This document shows, one piece after another, positions 16,985-24,298 of a DNA stretch of 64,000 bases (position 1 is the first letter of the stretch; each line of letters begins with the position of its first letter). A model generated the notes under the pieces. It ran no database searches and was not told where the DNA came from. It saw nothing but the letters and a program-made list of their open reading frames with translations. Both the position numbers and the translations under genes were made by a program. The DNA lies in NCBI RefSeq assembly GCF_012927085.1, contig NZ_JABBFX010000001.1:620001-684000 (forward strand), given 5' to 3'. The DNA is from Ramlibacter agri (GTDB lineage: Bacteria > Pseudomonadota > Gammaproteobacteria > Burkholderiales > Burkholderiaceae_C).

Positions 16985-18430
16985 GGCTGCCGGGGCCGCC
17001 GGCTCCTCCTGCTCCCACAGGCTGTCGTAGGCCGGCGAGCCGCGCAGCCCGGCCATCGACCAGAGCTGTGCCCGGTCCGGCGGCGGTGTCGCTTCGGCCT
17101 CGCCAAAGGCGGAATAGCCCAGGCCCAGCCGATCCCCCTGCACGTCCAGTCCCGCCAGTTCCACCAGCGTGGGGAACAGGTCGAAAGGCAGGATCTCCTG
17201 CCGGTTGGGCGGGGGCAGCTTGTCGGCCACGAACAGGTTGAAGATGCGCCGCTCGTCCTGCACCTTGGCCAGCTTCTCGTACACCGGGTTCGGCATGGCG
17301 AGGTGGTCGCCGAGCACGACGACGGCGGTGTCCCGCAGGTAGCCTCTGGCCTCCAGGTCCTTCACGAAAGCCGAGAGCTGGTCATCGGCACAGGCCACGA
17401 CGCCCGCGAAATCGCGCGCGCCGCGCTTGCGGCAATAGGGGGAGGTGAAGCCGATCGGGTTGTGCGTCTCCATCGTCAGCAGGGTCAGGTTGAACGGCTT
17501 GCCGGCCGCATGCAGTTCTTCCACCCGCTTGCGCGCCCGCGCGTACAGCACGTTGTCCCACAAGCCCCATTCGTTGAAGTCCTTCGGACCGGCGCCGGCC
17601 TTTTCCCATTCCTCGCGGCCCCAGGTCTCGGTGTAGCCGTGGTCCTGCAGGAAGGCGCCCTTGCCGGCGAAGGACAGCGGGGCGCCGCCCATGAAGACGT
17701 TGCGGTAGCCGCGGGCCTGCAGCACGTCTCCCAGGCAGGTCGCTCCCGGCAGGAAGGACTTGCCGGCGCGCGAGCGGCGCACGTCCGCTTCCGTGTAGAC
17801 CTTCAGCGGCACGCCGCACTGGGTGGCAACCATCGCGGCGATGGTCCAGCCGGCGCCCGCGGCCGGCTCATAGGAAGGGAAGCTGTAACCGCCCACGCGC
17901 TCGCTGGACGCCAGCAGGTCGCTGCCGAAGAGCGTCTTGTTGCCGTAGGTCTGCTCCAGGCTTTCCACATAGACCAGGATCAGGTTGCGGGGTTGCTCCT
18001 GTTTCAGCGACACGGCCCGCGGGTTCACATAGGACAGGGCGAAGTGGTCGGGTTCGAACTGTGCGCGCACGTATTCGAACACGGAGAACTGCGCCAACAG
18101 CAGCACCAGCGCGGTGGCGCCCGCCAGCGACGGCGCGAAGCGCACGGCGCGCTGTTTCCAGCCGGTGAAGTACTGCACGGCCGCGGTGTGCACCAGCGCC
18201 GCGATCAGCGCATAGGCCAGCGGAAAGACGAGCACGTCGAAGATGAACTCGAACAGGAACAGGCTGCCCATGTGGACGGCCGCGCCTTCGGTGTACTGCA
18301 GGTGCCAGAGGATCTGGTCGAGGCTGGTGTCGCCGAAGGAGCGGTGGATCCAGCCGGCCAGGCCGATGCCGGAGAAGGCCAGCTGGTAGGCGGCCAGGCG
18401 CAGCAGCACGGGACGCAGGGGGGCTCGCAT
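16955..18430 (-). CDS. Sulfatase-fold phosphoglycerol/phosphoethanolamine transferase, OpgB-like
   Basis: A 491-residue inner-membrane enzyme. Four hydrophobic segments occupy about residues 10-120, followed by a periplasmic alkaline-phosphatase-fold domain. NLILVYVESLEQTYGN supplies a metal-binding E156. GAGWTIAAMVATQCG holds the predicted nucleophile T196 and closely matches the WTI.GMVASQCG block of OpgB, which adds phosphoglycerol from phosphatidylglycerol to periplasmic glucans. LLTMETHNPIGF and VVVLGDHLAMPNP complete the metal site. The alanine-rich tail (about 475-491) is low complexity. An LTA-synthase-like activity on another glycan is the alternative. Confidence 0.8.
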   Translation of the reverse strand: MRAPLRPVLLRLAAYQLAFSGIGLAGWIHRSFGDTSLDQILWHLQYTEGAAVHMGSLFLFEFIFDVLVFPLAYALIAALVHTAAVQYFTGWKQRAVRFAPSLAGATALVLLLAQFSVFEYVRAQFEPDHFALSYVNPRAVSLKQEQPRNLILVYVESLEQTYGNKTLFGSDLLASSERVGGYSFPSYEPAAGAGWTIAAMVATQCGVPLKVYTEADVRRSRAGKSFLPGATCLGDVLQARGYRNVFMGGAPLSFAGKGAFLQDHGYTETWGREEWEKAGAGPKDFNEWGLWDNVLYARARKRVEELHAAGKPFNLTLLTMETHNPIGFTSPYCRKRGARDFAGVVACADDQLSAFVKDLEARGYLRDTAVVVLGDHLAMPNPVYEKLAKVQDERRIFNLFVADKLPPPNRQEILPFDLFPTLVELAGLDVQGDRLGLGYSAFGEAEATPPPDRAQLWSMAGLRGSPAYDSLWEQEEPAAPAASAASADAPD

Positions 18431-18478
18431 GCCTGGGGGTATACCCGAGCCTGCTGAGCCAGCACTAGCTTGGGCGGA

Positions 18479-21400
18479 TCAGCGGGCCTCTGCGCTGCGC
18501 GGACGGTGTCCCCTGTGCCGCAATTTTTTCACGGTCCGCCGCAGCCAGTGCTCGACATCGTCGATCAGCTCGAACACCACCGGCACCACCAGCAGGCTGA
18601 GGATGGTCGAGGTGAACAGGCCGCCGATCACCGCGATCGCCATCGGCGAGCGGAAGCTCGGGTCGGCCGCGCCCAGCCCGATGGCGATCGGCAGCATGCC
18701 GGCGCCCATCGCGATCGTGGTCATGATGATCGGCCGGGCCCGCTTGTGGCAGGCGTCCAGCAGCGCGTCGAAGCGGCTCATGCCCTGGTCGCGCCGCGCC
18801 ACGATGGCGTACTCCACCAGCAGGATCGAGTTCTTGGTCGCGATCCCCATCAGCATGATCAGGCCGATCAGCGATGGCATCGAGAAGCTCTTGTGCGCGA
18901 TCAGCAGGCCGACGAAGGCGCCGCCCAGCGCCAGCGGCAGCGCGCTGAGGATCGTGACCGGGTGCAGGAAGTCCTTGAACAGCAGCACCAGCACGATGTA
19001 GATGCACAGCACGCCCGTGAGCATGGCCAGGCCGAAGCTCGCGAACAGCTCGCCCATCACCTCGGCGTCGCCGATCTCCACCACCCGCACGCCCGGCGGA
19101 AGGTGCTTGATCGAGGGCAGCTCCTGCACCTTGGCCTTGACGTCGCCCAGCGGCTGGCCGGAGAGCTCGATCTCGAAGTTGATGTTGCGCGAGCGGTCGT
19201 AGCGGTTGATCACCGCCGGCCCGCCCGTCAGCTCCAGCGAAGCCACCTCGCCCAGCAGCACCGGCCCGTGCGCGCCCGGCACCGTCAGGCGCTCCAGCAC
19301 GCCCAGGTCCTTGCGGGCGGACTCCTGCAGCTTGACGACGATGGGCACCTGCCGCTGCGCGAGGTTCAGCTTGGGCAGGGCGACGTCGTAGTCGCCGGCC
19401 GTCGCGATGCGCAAGGTGTCGGCGATCGACTGGCTGGTGACGCCGAGGTCGGCGGCCTTGGCGAAGTCCGGCCGCACGGCGATCTCGGGCCGGATCAAGC
19501 TGGCGGTGGAGGCGATCTGGCCGAGGCCGGGAATGGTGCGCAGGTCCTTCTCCACGGCGAGCGCCGCGGTGGCCAGCGCCTGCGGGTCTTCGCCGGTCAG
19601 CACCAGGATGTACTTCTCGCCGGAGCCGCCCAGGCCCACCTTGCTGCGCACGCCGGGGATGGGTTCCAGCGCCGCCCGGATGTCGTTCTCGATGCCCTGC
19701 TTGCGCGGGCGGTCCTTGCGTGGGTCCAGCAGGATGGTGAGCGTGGCCTTGCGCGACTCCGCCGCGCCGGTGTTGGCGAAGGCGTCGCCGCCGGCCGAAC
19801 CGCCGCCGATGGCGGTGTAGACACTCGCCACGTGCTTCACCTTCATCACGGCCTGGCGGGCCTGTTCCGCCGCGGCCTTGGTCTGTTCCAGCGTCGAGCC
19901 GGGCGGCAGTTCCAGGTAGACCTGCGTCTGCGAGTTGTCGTCGGGCGGGATGAAGCCGGTAGGCAGCAGCGGGATCAAGGCCACCGAGGCGATGAAGAAC
20001 AGCGTCGCCAGCCCCAGCGTCTTCCAGCGGTTGGTCATGCTCCAGCGCACCCAGCGCATGTAGTGGCGCAGCCAGGCGGGTTCCTCATGCTCCTTGACGT
20101 CGGCCTTCATCAGGTAAGCCGCCATCATCGGCGTCAGCATCCGCGCGACGACCAGCGAAGCGAACACGGCCAGCGCCGCGGTCCAGCCGAACTGCTTGAA
20201 GAACTTGCCGGCCACGCCGCTCATGAAGGCGGTGGGCAGGAACACCGCGATCAGCGTGAAGGTGGTGGCGATCACCGCCAGCCCGATCTCGTCGGCCGCC
20301 TCCATCGCCGCTTCGTAAGGCGTCTTGCCCATGCGCAGGTGGCGCACGATGTTCTCCACCTCCACGATGGCGTCGTCCACCAGGATGCCGATCACCAGCG
20401 ACAGCGCCAGCAGGGTCACCACGTTGATGGAAAAGCCCAGCAGGTACATGCCGATGAAGGTGGGGATCACCGACATCGGCAAGGCCACGGCGGAGACGAA
20501 GGTGGCGCGGAAGTCGCGCAGGAACAGCCACACCACCAGCACCGCCAGCGCCGCGCCTTCGAACAGCAGGTGCAGGGAGCCGTCGTACTCCTCCTGCACC
20601 GGCGTCACGAAGTCGAAGGCCTCGGTGAGATGGATGTCGGGCCGCTGCGCCTTCAGTTCGTCCAGCGCCTTGCGCACCAGCTCGCCGACGGTCACTTCGC
20701 TTTCGCCGCGGCTGCGCGCCACTTCGAAGCCCACCACCGGCTTGCCATCGAGCAGCGCCGCCGAGCGCGGCGGGTCGGTGTAGGTGTCGGTGACCGTCGC
20801 CACGTCGCTCAGCTTCACGCTGCGGCCGCCGCTCACCGGCACCCGGATCTCGCCGATTTCGGCCGCGCTCTTCACGGTGGCCAGCGTGCGCACCGGCTGC
20901 TCGCCGTTGCCCAGGTCGGTCTTGCCGCCCGCGCTTTCCACCTGCATCTCGCGCAGCTGGCGCGAGATGTCGGCCGCCGTCACGCCCAGCCCCTGCAGCT
21001 TCAGCGGATCCACGGCCACGCGCACCTCGCGATCGACGCCGCCGACTCGGTTGACCGCGCCGACGCCGGGCACCGCCAGCAGCTTGCGCGAGAGCTCGTT
21101 GTCGACGAACCAGGACAGCGCCTCGGCGTCCATGCTGGGCGAGGCAATGGTGAAGGCCAGCACCGGCTGCCCGGCCAGGTCCAGCTTGCTCACGATCGGG
21201 TCGCGCAGGTCCGCCGGCATGTCGGCGCGCACGCGCGACACCGCGGAGCGCACGTCGTCCACCGCTTCCTGCACCGGCTTTTCCAGCCGGAATTCGGCCA
21301 TGACGGTGACCACGCCGTCCTGCACGGTGGTGTAGATGTGCTTGAGCCCCTGCACCGTGGCGATGGAGTTCTCCAGCTTGCGGGCGACGTCGGTCTCCAG

Positions 21401-21577
21401 CTGCGAGGGCGAGGCGCCGGGCAGCGAGGCCGTCACGTTGACGGTGGGCAGGTCGATGTCCGGGAAGTTCTGCACCTTCGTCCACTTGAAGGCGAGCAGG
21501 CCCCCGAAGGTGAGCATGACGAACAGCATCACCGCCGGGATGGGGTTGCGGATCGACGAGGCCGAGACGTTCAGCAT
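18479..21577 (-). CDS. RND multidrug efflux permease
   Basis: A 1032-residue inner-membrane pump of the AcrB/MexB superfamily, the usual length. It opens with the first membrane helix (MLNVSASSIRNPIPAVMLF), has large periplasmic loops between helices 1-2 and 7-8, and the proton-relay block LSLVIGILVDDAIVEVENI in helix 4, with two adjacent Asp residues. A second repeat near residue 960 shows IGLIMLMGIATKNSILLVEY. GAGMLPIAIGLG is also typical. The drug or metal exported cannot be read; DD in helix 4 favours organic substrates. Last gene of an OMF-MFP-RND operon, with GAGG 8 bases before the start. Confidence 0.95.
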   Translation of the reverse strand: MLNVSASSIRNPIPAVMLFVMLTFGGLLAFKWTKVQNFPDIDLPTVNVTASLPGASPSQLETDVARKLENSIATVQGLKHIYTTVQDGVVTVMAEFRLEKPVQEAVDDVRSAVSRVRADMPADLRDPIVSKLDLAGQPVLAFTIASPSMDAEALSWFVDNELSRKLLAVPGVGAVNRVGGVDREVRVAVDPLKLQGLGVTAADISRQLREMQVESAGGKTDLGNGEQPVRTLATVKSAAEIGEIRVPVSGGRSVKLSDVATVTDTYTDPPRSAALLDGKPVVGFEVARSRGESEVTVGELVRKALDELKAQRPDIHLTEAFDFVTPVQEEYDGSLHLLFEGAALAVLVVWLFLRDFRATFVSAVALPMSVIPTFIGMYLLGFSINVVTLLALSLVIGILVDDAIVEVENIVRHLRMGKTPYEAAMEAADEIGLAVIATTFTLIAVFLPTAFMSGVAGKFFKQFGWTAALAVFASLVVARMLTPMMAAYLMKADVKEHEEPAWLRHYMRWVRWSMTNRWKTLGLATLFFIASVALIPLLPTGFIPPDDNSQTQVYLELPPGSTLEQTKAAAEQARQAVMKVKHVASVYTAIGGGSAGGDAFANTGAAESRKATLTILLDPRKDRPRKQGIENDIRAALEPIPGVRSKVGLGGSGEKYILVLTGEDPQALATAALAVEKDLRTIPGLGQIASTASLIRPEIAVRPDFAKAADLGVTSQSIADTLRIATAGDYDVALPKLNLAQRQVPIVVKLQESARKDLGVLERLTVPGAHGPVLLGEVASLELTGGPAVINRYDRSRNINFEIELSGQPLGDVKAKVQELPSIKHLPPGVRVVEIGDAEVMGELFASFGLAMLTGVLCIYIVLVLLFKDFLHPVTILSALPLALGGAFVGLLIAHKSFSMPSLIGLIMLMGIATKNSILLVEYAIVARRDQGMSRFDALLDACHKRARPIIMTTIAMGAGMLPIAIGLGAADPSFRSPMAIAVIGGLFTSTILSLLVVPVVFELIDDVEHWLRRTVKKLRHRGHRPRSAEAR

Positions 21578-21587
21578 GCGGCGGTCC

Positions 21588-22748
21588 TCAGCGCTGGGCC
21601 TGCGGCGCCGAAGCGGCCGGCGCGGGCGCAGGTGCGGGCGCGTTCGCCACGCGCACCAGGTCGCCTTCGTTCAGGAAGCCGCCGCCGCTGGCGACGATGG
21701 GCGTGCCCGCCGCGAGGCCGGAGACGACTTGCAGCCGGTCGGCGGCGATGCGGCCGACCTGGATCTTCACCTGCGTGACGCGGTTGTCCGGATTCACGCG
21801 GAATACGTAGCTGAAGCCTTCGCGGACCACCACCGCCGCCTGCGGCACGGTCAGCGTCGGCACGGCGCCCAGGTCGAAATCGCCGCGCGCGAACATGCCG
21901 GCGCGCGCGCTGCCGGCCGCGCCGCCGGGCAGCGGGCTGACGTCCACGTAGACCAGCGCGATGCGGTTCTGCGGGTCGACCGTCGGGCCGATGGTGCGCA
22001 CGCGGCCTTCCAGCCGCGCGCCGCTGGCGGCCGTGACGATCGCCGTGGTGCCGGGCGTGATCCTGGCCAGCTCGCTGGAGGTCACCTCCGCGCGCCATTC
22101 GAGGCGGCCCTTGCGGATCAGGCGGAACAGCTCGGTGCCGCCGTTCACCACCGCGCCGACGGTGGCGGTGCGCGCGGAAATCACGCCGTCATCGGGCGCT
22201 TCCACCGAAGTCTGCGCCAGGTGCACGCGCTGGGTCTGCAGCGCCGCGCGGGCGGCGGCGACGCGCGCTTGCGCGGTCTTCTCCGCGGTCAGGTACTGGT
22301 TGATCTGCGATGCGGCCATCGCGCCGGTTTCCTGCAGGGTGCGCGCGCGGGCCGCGTCGTTGGCGGCGTTGGCGGCGTTCGCCTCGGCCTCGGCCAGCGA
22401 GGCTTCGGCCTGGGCCAGGTCGGCGCGCACCGTGTCGGTGGCAAAGCGCGCCAGCACCTGGCCGCGCTTGACGCGGTCGCCGACGTTGACCAGCACCTCG
22501 GCGATGCGCAGGCCGTTGGTGTCCGAGCCGATGCTGGCTTCCTGCCAGGCGGCGAGGTTGCCGTTCGCCGACAGCGTCACCGGCAGCAGGGTCTGCTCCG
22601 GCTTGGTGACGGAGACGGTGAGGGCCGGCCGGGCGGAGACGGCGGCCTTGGGCGCTTCGGCGGGCTTCTTGTCGCCGCAGGCGGCCACGAGCAGGGCCAG
22701 GGCGGCGGCATGGGTCCAGCGCAGGCGCCGGGCGGTCGGGAGCGTCAT
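21588..22748 (-). CDS. RND periplasmic adaptor (membrane fusion) lipoprotein
   Basis: A 386-residue adaptor that bridges the inner-membrane pump and the outer-membrane channel. The lipobox LLVAACG puts the lipidated cysteine at C24. VGDRVKRGQVLARF is the lipoyl half-motif, followed by an Ala/Glu-rich coiled-coil hairpin (about 110-200), then VEAPDDGVISARTATVGAVV, the second lipoyl half, and a beta-barrel. The tail (about 370-386) is Ala/Pro low complexity. It sits 10 bp upstream of the permease gene and 30 bp downstream of the channel gene, so all three are one transcript. Confidence 0.94.
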   Translation of the reverse strand: MTLPTARRLRWTHAAALALLVAACGDKKPAEAPKAAVSARPALTVSVTKPEQTLLPVTLSANGNLAAWQEASIGSDTNGLRIAEVLVNVGDRVKRGQVLARFATDTVRADLAQAEASLAEAEANAANAANDAARARTLQETGAMAASQINQYLTAEKTAQARVAAARAALQTQRVHLAQTSVEAPDDGVISARTATVGAVVNGGTELFRLIRKGRLEWRAEVTSSELARITPGTTAIVTAASGARLEGRVRTIGPTVDPQNRIALVYVDVSPLPGGAAGSARAGMFARGDFDLGAVPTLTVPQAAVVVREGFSYVFRVNPDNRVTQVKIQVGRIAADRLQVVSGLAAGTPIVASGGGFLNEGDLVRVANAPAPAPAPAASAPQAQR

Positions 22749-22778
22749 GCGTATCCTCTTCTTGTTCGCGTTTCTTGT

Positions 22779-24185
22779 TCAGGGCTGGCTGGCGACGCCT
22801 TGCTCGCGCTGCCAGCCGCCGCCCAGCGCGCGGTACAGCGCGATCCAGGCGGCGAGCCTTTCCTGTTCCAGGCCCACCAGCGAGATCTGCGACGCGAGCA
22901 GCGTGCGGCGCTGGTCTTCCAGTTCGATCAGGCTGGCGAGGCCGCTGCGATAGCGCGATTCGGTGGCAATGAAGGAGGCCTGGTAGCCGGCCACCGCGTT
23001 GCGCTGGTCGTCGTTGCGGGCGGCGGCGCTTTGCAGGTTGACCAGCGCCTCCTCCACTTCGCGCACGGCCTGCCGCACCTTCGCGGTGTAGAGCGCGACG
23101 GCTTCCTGGTAGCGGCCCTGCGCCTCGTCGACGCCGGCGGCGCGGCGGCCGGCGTCGAAGAGCGGCAGGGACAGCGCCAGCGGCCCGATCGACCAGGTCC
23201 TGGCGCTGGCGGTGTCGCCGCCGGCGCGGATGAAACCGGCATTGAGCTGGCCGCTGAGCGACAGGCGCGGGTACTGCGCGGCGCGCGCACTGCCGACGTC
23301 GGCGCTGGCGGCCGCGACCGCGGTCTCCGCCTGGTAGACGTCCGGCCGCTGCTCCAGCAGCGCGGCCGGCACCGACGGCACCGCGGGCAACGCGAACTGC
23401 GCCGGCTCGCGCCAGGCTTCCTGCAGGCGCGCGCGCAGGCGCGGCTCCTCGATGCCGGTGAGCGCGACCAGCGCCTTCACATCGACGTCGCAGCGCGCGA
23501 TCTGCTGCGTGTTGCGCGCGGAGCCTTCGCTGGCGCTGGCGCGCGCCTGCGCGGCGACGGCGGGCGCGGTGAAGCCGGCGTCGGCGCTCAGCTGCGTGAG
23601 GCGCGCCGTCTCGGCGCGCGAACTGGCGTCGTTGCGCGTGACCACCATCAAGCGCTCGCAGGTGCGCAGGTCCAGGTAGCTGGTGGCCGTCTCGGCCGCG
23701 ACCGACACGCGGGCATCGTGCCAGCCGGCTTCGCTGCCGGCCAGCCGCGCCGAGGAGGCGTCGAGCGTGGCGCGGTTGCCGCCGAACAGGTCGATCTCCC
23801 AACTGGCCTGCAGGCTGTTCTGCAGCACGGTGGACGTGGGGAGCGGCGGCGTGGTGTTGCCGCGCGAGACCGAGAGGGTGTCGTCCAGCGTGGGCAGCAG
23901 GCTCGCGTTGGCGCGGGTGCGGTTGGCGCGGGCTTCCGCGATGCGAGCGCCGGCGCTGGCGACGGTGGGACTCGCCGCTTCCGCGGCATCGATCAGCTCG
24001 ACCAGCAGCGAATCACTGAACTGCAGCCACCACTGGCGCAGGTCCGCCATCTTGCCGCCATGCGGCAGCGGTGCGTACCACTGGGGCGGCGTGGGCGCGG
24101 CGACTTCGGCGGGCGGACGGGTGACGCTGCAGCCGGCCAGCCAGAGCACGCCGGCCAGCAGCGCCGCAAGGCGCGATAACTTCAT
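22779..24185 (-). CDS. NodT-family outer-membrane efflux lipoprotein
   Basis: A 468-residue TolC-like channel subunit. The signal peptide ends in the lipobox WLAGC with C19, typical of the OprM/NodT group. The duplicated OEP domain shows long Ala-rich helices, and the family blocks QASWEIDLFGGNRATLDA and LSLPLFDAGRRAAGVDEAQG. The protein would trimerise to span the outer membrane and meet the adaptor. It is the first gene of the efflux operon; AGGGGAAG upstream is a good SD. The distance from glnE (113 bp, with a palindrome) suggests a separate promoter. Confidence 0.94.
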   Translation of the reverse strand: MKLSRLAALLAGVLWLAGCSVTRPPAEVAAPTPPQWYAPLPHGGKMADLRQWWLQFSDSLLVELIDAAEAASPTVASAGARIAEARANRTRANASLLPTLDDTLSVSRGNTTPPLPTSTVLQNSLQASWEIDLFGGNRATLDASSARLAGSEAGWHDARVSVAAETATSYLDLRTCERLMVVTRNDASSRAETARLTQLSADAGFTAPAVAAQARASASEGSARNTQQIARCDVDVKALVALTGIEEPRLRARLQEAWREPAQFALPAVPSVPAALLEQRPDVYQAETAVAAASADVGSARAAQYPRLSLSGQLNAGFIRAGGDTASARTWSIGPLALSLPLFDAGRRAAGVDEAQGRYQEAVALYTAKVRQAVREVEEALVNLQSAAARNDDQRNAVAGYQASFIATESRYRSGLASLIELEDQRRTLLASQISLVGLEQERLAAWIALYRALGGGWQREQGVASQP

Positions 24186-24256
24186 GGGTTTCTTCCCCTG
24201 GCGAACCCGTCAGCCTACCATCGGTTTGCGGCACGGCCGCGGACGCGTAACGGCAT

Positions 24257-24286
24257 GTAGGGTGCGCAGCTTGCTGCGCACCCTAC
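24257..24286. repeat. Perfect 30-bp intergenic palindrome
   Basis: Two 14-base arms, GTAGGGTGCGCAGC and GCTGCGCACCCTAC, around a 2-base loop. It lies between the end of glnE and the efflux operon. There is no T-run on either side, so it is not a standard terminator; it looks like a REP-type dispersed palindrome. Confidence 0.7.
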
Positions 24287-24298
24287 CGGCCAAGGCCG

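Noticed and set aside
18470..21778. A 1102-codon plus-strand open frame opposite the RND permease gene
   Set aside because: It is the complement of a strongly supported pump gene. High GC leaves few stops in the opposite frame, and the translation is rich in His, Arg, Gln and Gly with no domain.
21336..24179. A 947-codon plus-strand open frame opposite the efflux adaptor and channel genes
   Set aside because: It crosses two well-supported genes on the other strand and reads as Arg/Gly/Ala-rich filler.
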